Translations under genes and position numbers: made by a program
Notes under the pieces: model-generated
The model's database searches: none
What the model saw: the letters and a program-made list of their open reading frames with translations, nothing else
Told to the model about the DNA's origin: nothing
NCBI RefSeq assembly: GCF_018070025.1
Contig: NZ_JAGPYQ010000002.1
Coordinates: forward strand, 1,488,001 to 1,552,000
DNA from: Streptomyces liliiviolaceus
Lineage (GTDB): Bacteria > Actinomycetota > Actinomycetes > Streptomycetales > Streptomycetaceae
Length of the DNA stretch: 64,000 bases
Direction of reading: 5' to 3'
In this document: positions 60,160-64,000 of the stretch, one piece after another
Numbering within the stretch: the first letter of the stretch is position 1
Layout: each line of letters begins with the position of its first letter

Positions 60160-61959
60160 GTGGACGAGGCACAGAGACAGCAGTCGGAGGCCGCGCATAC
60201 GCGTGACGTGGCCCCCTCGGCCGATGCGGCCCCCGTAGGGTCCGACGGGAGCGACGCCGCGTGGCGGACAGGCGGGAGCAGCCGGACGCCCGCCCGCCCG
60301 ACCTGGGTCGAGTGGCTGACGACCACCGACCACAAGAGGATCGGCACCCTCTACCTGGTGTCCGCGTTCGTGTTCTTCATCGTCGGCGGGGTCCTGGCCC
60401 TGCTGATGCGCGCCGAACTGGCCCGGCCCGGAACGCAGTTGATGTCGAACGAGCAGTACAACCAGGCATTCACGATGCACGGCTCGATCATGCTGCTGAT
60501 GTTCGCGATGCCGCTGTTCACCGGATTCGCCAACTGGATCATGCCGTTGCAGATCGGTGCGCCCGACGTGGCGTTCCCGCGGCTGAACATGCTCGCCTAC
60601 TGGCTCTTCCTGTTCGGCTCGTCGATCGCCGCGTTCGGCTTCCTCACACCGGGCGGCGCCGCGGACTTCGGGTGGTTCCTGTACGCCCCGCTGTCCGACG
60701 CCGTGCACTCCCCCGGCCTCGGCGCCGACATGTGGATCATGGGCGTCGCCCTGTCCGGGTTCGGCAGCATCCTCGGCGCGGTCAACTTCATCACCACCGT
60801 CATCTGCATGCGCGCCCCCGGTCTGACCGTCTTCCGCATGCCGGTCTTCACCTGGAACGTGCTGCTGACCGCCGTACTGATCCTGATCGTCTTCCCGGTG
60901 CTGGCGGCGGCGCTGTTCGCGCTGGAGTGCGACCGCCGGTTCGGCAGCCACGTCTTCGACCCGGCGAACGGCGGCGCGCTGCTGTGGCAGCACCTGTTCT
61001 GGTTCTTCGGGCATCCCGAGGTGTACATCCTGGCGCTGCCGTTCTTCGGCATCGTCTCCGAGGTGATCCCGGTGTTCTCGCGCAAGCCGATGTTCGGTTA
61101 CATGGGCCTGGTCGGGGCCACCATCGCGATCGCCGGTCTGTCGGTGACCGTGTGGGCGCACCACATGTACGTCACCGGCGGAGTCCTGCTGCCGTTCTTC
61201 TCCTTCATGACCTTCCTGATCGCGGTGCCGACGGGCGTGAAGTTCTTCAACTGGATCGGCACCATGTGGAAGGGCTCCCTGTCCTTCGAGACCCCGATGC
61301 TCTGGACCGTCGGCTTCCTGGTCACGTTCGTCTTCGGCGGTCTGACCGGCGTCATCCTGGCCTCACCGCCGATGGACTTCCACGTCTCGGATTCGTACTT
61401 CGTCGTGGCGCACTTCCACTACACGGTCTTCGGCACGGTCGTGTACGCGATGTTCGCCGGATTCCACTTCTGGTGGCCGAAGTTCACGGGCAAAATGCTC
61501 GACGAGCGCCTCGGGAAGCTCACCTTCTGGACGCTCACGGTCGGCTTCCACCTGACGTTCCTGGTCCAGCACTGGCTCGGCGCGGAGGGCATGCCCCGCC
61601 GGTACGCCGACTACCTGGCGGCGGACGGCTTCACGGCGCTCAACACCCTCTCCACGATCGGGTCGTTCGTACTGGGCCTGTCGATCCTGCCGTTCCTCTA
61701 CAACGTGTGGTGGACGGCCAAGTACGCGAAGCCGGTGGACGTGGACGACCCCTGGGGATACGGACGTTCGCTGGAGTGGGCCACGTCCTGCCCGCCGCCG
61801 CGGCACAACTTCACCGCCCTGCCGCGGATCCGGTCGGAGTCCCCGGCGTTCGACCTGCACCACCCGGAGATCGCGGGGAGTCCGGGGATCGCGGTGAGTG
61901 CGGGGAGTGCCGAGATCGCAACGACCACGGGGGCCGCGGCGCCCGGGACGGTGAAGTGA
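60160..61959 (+). CDS. ctaD: cytochrome c oxidase subunit I
   Basis: 599 residues with about 12 membrane helices. Heme/copper ligands: histidine in [11 protein letters not shown] (heme a), [11 protein letters not shown] (CuB histidine and cross-linked tyrosine), the pair in WAHHMYV (CuB), and [11 protein letters not shown] (both hemes). It reduces oxygen to water and pumps protons. GTG 60160 follows AAGGAAAGGG. No subunit II or III lies beside it, so it must pair with subunits made elsewhere; it is probably a second ctaD used under special conditions. The C-terminal 40 residues are a low-complexity tail with short tandem repeats. Confidence 0.93.
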   Translation: MDEAQRQQSEAAHTRDVAPSADAAPVGSDGSDAAWRTGGSSRTPARPTWVEWLTTTDHKRIGTLYLVSAFVFFIVGGVLALLMRAELARPGTQLMSNEQYNQAFTMHGSIMLLMFAMPLFTGFANWIMPLQIGAPDVAFPRLNMLAYWLFLFGSSIAAFGFLTPGGAADFGWFLYAPLSDAVHSPGLGADMWIMGVALSGFGSILGAVNFITTVICMRAPGLTVFRMPVFTWNVLLTAVLILIVFPVLAAALFALECDRRFGSHVFDPANGGALLWQHLFWFFGHPEVYILALPFFGIVSEVIPVFSRKPMFGYMGLVGATIAIAGLSVTVWAHHMYVTGGVLLPFFSFMTFLIAVPTGVKFFNWIGTMWKGSLSFETPMLWTVGFLVTFVFGGLTGVILASPPMDFHVSDSYFVVAHFHYTVFGTVVYAMFAGFHFWWPKFTGKMLDERLGKLTFWTLTVGFHLTFLVQHWLGAEGMPRRYADYLAADGFTALNTLSTIGSFVLGLSILPFLYNVWWTAKYAKPVDVDDPWGYGRSLEWATSCPPPRHNFTALPRIRSESPAFDLHHPEIAGSPGIAVSAGSAEIATTTGAAAPGTVK

Positions 61960-62420
61960 CCGTGTCGCAGCCCGTCCTGGCGCTGGGCGCCGCACTGCTG
62001 ACGGCGGCCGGTCACGTCTGGTACGTCCCGGCCCTCGCCGAGCTGCGCGCGGGGACCGACCGTCCGCTGTCCCGGCGTACCGCCGCGGCTGCCTGTCTGA
62101 GCGGCTGGGGCACGACCGGGACCGTCGCGGCCGTGCTCCTGGCGAGCGGGACCTGGCGGATGCCCTGCGCCGCCGCGGTGGCGGGCACGGTGGTCACGGT
62201 CGGCCTCCGCCTGTGTGCTGCCGTACACCATCGTCGGGAGGCGCGGGAGGCGGCCCGCCACTGGGCACAGCTGGCCCGTTACGGGCACCGGCCCCCGGTC
62301 GGTCCCGGTCGCTCCCGCAGAACCCTCGCCGTGCTGGTCGCGTCCGGACTGGCCACGGCCCTGACCACGGTGACGCTCCTGCTGGTGACGGGCGCCGCCG
62401 ACGGCTTCTCGCCCGGCTGA
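61956..62420 (+). CDS. small membrane protein, partner of ctaD
   Basis: 154 residues from GTG 61956, overlapping the ctaD stop by 4 bp (GTGA); GTG 61962 is an alternative. About four membrane helices ([55 protein letters not shown] and [23 protein letters not shown]), separated by a basic, Arg/His-rich cytoplasmic loop. No family is recognised. The coupling suggests an accessory or assembly subunit for this oxidase. Confidence 0.75.
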   Translation: MTVSQPVLALGAALLTAAGHVWYVPALAELRAGTDRPLSRRTAAAACLSGWGTTGTVAAVLLASGTWRMPCAAAVAGTVVTVGLRLCAAVHHRREAREAARHWAQLARYGHRPPVGPGRSRRTLAVLVASGLATALTTVTLLLVTGAADGFSPG

Positions 62421-62427
62421 CGCCCGT

Positions 62428-62456
62428 GCCGGGCGGCGCCTCGGGCGCCTCCCGGC
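62428..62456. terminator. hairpin between convergent oxidase and hydrolase genes
   Basis: GCCGGGCGGCGCC, TCG loop, GGCGCCTCCCGGC: 13-bp arms with one mismatch, 8 bp past the small membrane gene and 13 bp past the hydrolase stop. Confidence 0.75.
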
Positions 62457-62468
62457 ATCAGCGGGGGT

Positions 62469-63425
62469 TCACCGGTGGTTCGTGGCCTGCGCGGTGACCT
62501 GCCGGATGGCCTTGAGGGCGACGTCGGGGCGGTCGACGTGGATGTAGTGCCCGCTGCCGGCGGCGGTGCTGACGCGGCTGCGGGCGGAAAGGGCGCGCCA
62601 CTCCTGCTGGCCCTCGGCCCACATCCGCTCCAGGGCGGGCCCGTAGTCGGGGACCTCGGAGAACTGGGACTCGTGCTTGATGATCCGCACCGGGATGCGC
62701 CCCGCCGAGCGGACCGGCGCGTCGGCGATGAGGAACTGCTCGGGGTTCTGGCCCTCGTTCACCGCGATGGTCTGGTCGCGCAGTTCGGCCGCCATGCCGG
62801 TCGCGGACTCGGGGATCGCCTTCCGGATGCCCTCGGTGAGGGCCGGGATCGTGGCGTCCATCAGGACCAGGCCCGTGACCCTGTCCCGGTGGTCGGGGGC
62901 GTACCGGGCGGCGATGTAGCCGCCCAGCGAGTGGCCGGCCAGGACGACCGGGCGGTCACCGACGATCCGGTCGAGCACGCCGGTCAGGATCCTGCCGCTG
63001 TCGTCGACGGTCTGAATGCCGTTCGGCTGATCGCTCGCGCCCTCCCCGAGCCGGTCGTAGGAGCAGACCCTGCCCTGGTGGCTCAGGGTCTGCTGCAGCC
63101 CGGCCATCGTCTCCAGTCCGTCGCCGCCTCCGGCCATCAGGACGACGACGGGCTTACGGGCCACGGTCCGGCCGGAGCACGAGACGTTGACCGAGTGGCC
63201 GTCGACGCGGATCTTCCTGGTCCCCGTGAAGGCATCCCCCTGACCGTGGCCGTGCCGCGCGGACGTGGCGGCCGCTGTCTGTGCCTGCACCTGCGCCTGC
63301 GTCCGTGCCACGGTCCACGACGGCTCCTGGGCCTGCGCGGCGACCTGGCCGTAGCCGGCGACGGCGGCGCCTGCCACCGCGCAGAACGTCGTGGCCAGGG
63401 CGGTCGTCTTGAGGGTGCGGTTCAC
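62469..63425 (-). CDS. secreted alpha/beta hydrolase
   Basis: 318 residues from GTG 63425, with GGAGAG about 8 bp upstream. A signal peptide (LKTTALATTFCAVAGAAVAGYG) precedes a Gln/Ala-rich linker with Gln-Ala repeats. The hydrolase domain has VVLMAGGGDGLETMAG, VCSYDRLGEGASDQPNG, the nucleophile elbow VLAGHSLGGYIAARYA, an acid around VLMDATIP and the final histidine in GSGHYIHVDRPD. It resembles exported esterases or lactonases; the substrate is unknown. Confidence 0.87.
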   Translation of the reverse strand: MNRTLKTTALATTFCAVAGAAVAGYGQVAAQAQEPSWTVARTQAQVQAQTAAATSARHGHGQGDAFTGTRKIRVDGHSVNVSCSGRTVARKPVVVLMAGGGDGLETMAGLQQTLSHQGRVCSYDRLGEGASDQPNGIQTVDDSGRILTGVLDRIVGDRPVVLAGHSLGGYIAARYAPDHRDRVTGLVLMDATIPALTEGIRKAIPESATGMAAELRDQTIAVNEGQNPEQFLIADAPVRSAGRIPVRIIKHESQFSEVPDYGPALERMWAEGQQEWRALSARSRVSTAAGSGHYIHVDRPDVALKAIRQVTAQATNHR

Positions 63426-63595
63426 GTGGCTCTCCAAAGCGACAAGAGGTGGACTCAGGGACGGGGCGGTCGGGTAGGCCGCTCGTTTCCGAATCGCGGC
63501 GACAACGAGGACGCTACGGTTCCGGCGCCCACGGATCGTCACCTCTCAGAGGCCACTTGGCCGTAGCTCGCACGGGGGACAGCGGTGATCCGCGC

Positions 63596-63625
63596 GACGT
63601 GCTGGATGCGGACATCCAGCACGTC
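63596..63625. terminator. hairpin after the M1 peptidase gene
   Basis: GACGTGCTGGATG, CGGA loop and CATCCAGCACGTC: a perfect 13-bp stem about 60 bp past the stop codon of the leftward peptidase gene. Confidence 0.75.
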
Positions 63626-63686
63626 CACAAGCGCTGACTGCACCGGTGACCGCCGGCCGGCTTACCGACACGGGGGCTGCCATCCG

Positions 63687-64000
63687 CTACAGGGCGGGCC
63701 TGCCCTTCGTGAACAGCCACGTCTGGAAGAGGTCGTCGAGCTGTTGGCCCGAGATCTTCTCGGCGAGCCGGACGAAATCGTCGGTGCTCACGTTCCCGTA
63801 CCGGTTCTGCCTGGTCCACGTCGGGAGCAGCTTGAAGAACGCCTTGTCACCGATGCGTTCGCGCAGGACCTGGAGCGTCATCGCGCCGCGCTGGTAGACG
63901 GCGGAGGCGAACATCGTGTCGCGCTGCGGGTCGCCGACGACCGTCTGCCAGAAGGCGGCCTCCGCGGGGCGCGCGTTGTAGCCCGCGAGGAAGGCGTCGT
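63687..64000 (-). CDS. M1-family metallopeptidase, C-terminal end only
   Basis: The last 103 residues of a gene extending beyond the right edge. Reading DAFLAGYNARPAEAAFW, then MFASAVYQRGAMTLQVLRERIGDKAFFKLLPTW and WLFTKGRPAL, they match the helix just after the zinc site in M1 peptidases and the truncated C-terminus common in secreted Streptomyces members. The HExxH motif and the start lie outside the window. Likely role: exported aminopeptidase-like enzyme. Confidence 0.8.
   Translation of the reverse strand, partial: DAFLAGYNARPAEAAFWQTVVGDPQRDTMFASAVYQRGAMTLQVLRERIGDKAFFKLLPTWTRQNRYGNVSTDDFVRLAEKISGQQLDDLFQTWLFTKGRPAL

Noticed and set aside
59728..60172. Several small frames on both strands in the region before ctaD
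   Set aside because: They overlap each other and the repeated dyads, lack ribosome sites and have no family resemblance.

Overview
The window reads as a Streptomyces (or very close actinomycete) chromosome segment. It is very GC-rich, uses GTG, TTG and apparently one CTG start codon, is dense in TetR, LysR, MarR, ArsR, LacI and LuxR-type regulators, has many 4-bp ATGA/GTGA gene overlaps, and carries secreted proteins and lipoproteins with typical Streptomyces signal peptides. The species cannot be fixed from the sequence alone. No tRNA, rRNA, CRISPR array or prophage was seen.

Layout. 1-6 kb: a partial VOC protein, a tiny secreted protein, a PhzF-like isomerase divergent from a LysR regulator, and a PucR regulator divergent from a ferredoxin reductase/fatty-acid desaturase pair. 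6-11.6 kb: a MerR-PP2C fusion phosphatase; an FAD monooxygenase divergent from a Tn10-type TetR with tetO-like operators; a second TetR divergent from a DUF1772 membrane protein; a stand-alone Roadblock/LC7 protein and an ArsR regulator. 11.6-18.2 kb: a large bulb-lectin-like protein, a (GCATCC)9 repeat, a multicopper oxidase and a large LuxR-family ATPase regulator. 18.2-22 kb: a quinone-oxidoreductase gene split by a 200-bp MITE-like element, its TetR, and a cupin/SRPBCC pair.

21.7-31 kb: two NarL-type two-component systems (one kinase looks like an internal duplication) flank a cell-envelope cluster made of two secreted peptidoglycan-binding paralogues, a membrane protein and two lipoproteins, followed by a GPP34 protein. 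31-34.5 kb: three regulator/enzyme units (hydrolase/MarR, SnoaL-like/TetR with twin operators, HAD phosphatase). 34.5-43 kb: a complete narK-narGHJI respiratory nitrate reductase operon. 43-46.6 kb: a TetR-controlled redox cluster (MDR oxidoreductase, F420-type NADP oxidoreductase, Old Yellow Enzyme relative). 46.7-54.9 kb: a carbohydrate locus with two overlapping six-hairpin glycosidases divergent from an ABC importer and its LacI repressor. 55-64 kb: small signalling proteins (STAS-GAF, RibD-like), then a respiratory module (SLOG-like protein, VKOR, DUF4142 protein, cytochrome oxidase subunit I and a small membrane protein), a secreted alpha/beta hydrolase and the 3' end of an M1 aminopeptidase.

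The most informative non-coding signals are operator palindromes in divergent promoters: tetO-like at 8575, CTTACG-N2-CGTAAG at 18.2 kb, twin 16-mers at 33.05 kb and a LacI dyad at 50.5 kb. A GGGCCG-N2-CGGCCC-type dyad also recurs upstream of both the SLOG/VKOR pair and the ctaD gene. It suggests one shared regulator, plausibly of DevR/OsdR type, for this low-oxygen/redox respiratory module.
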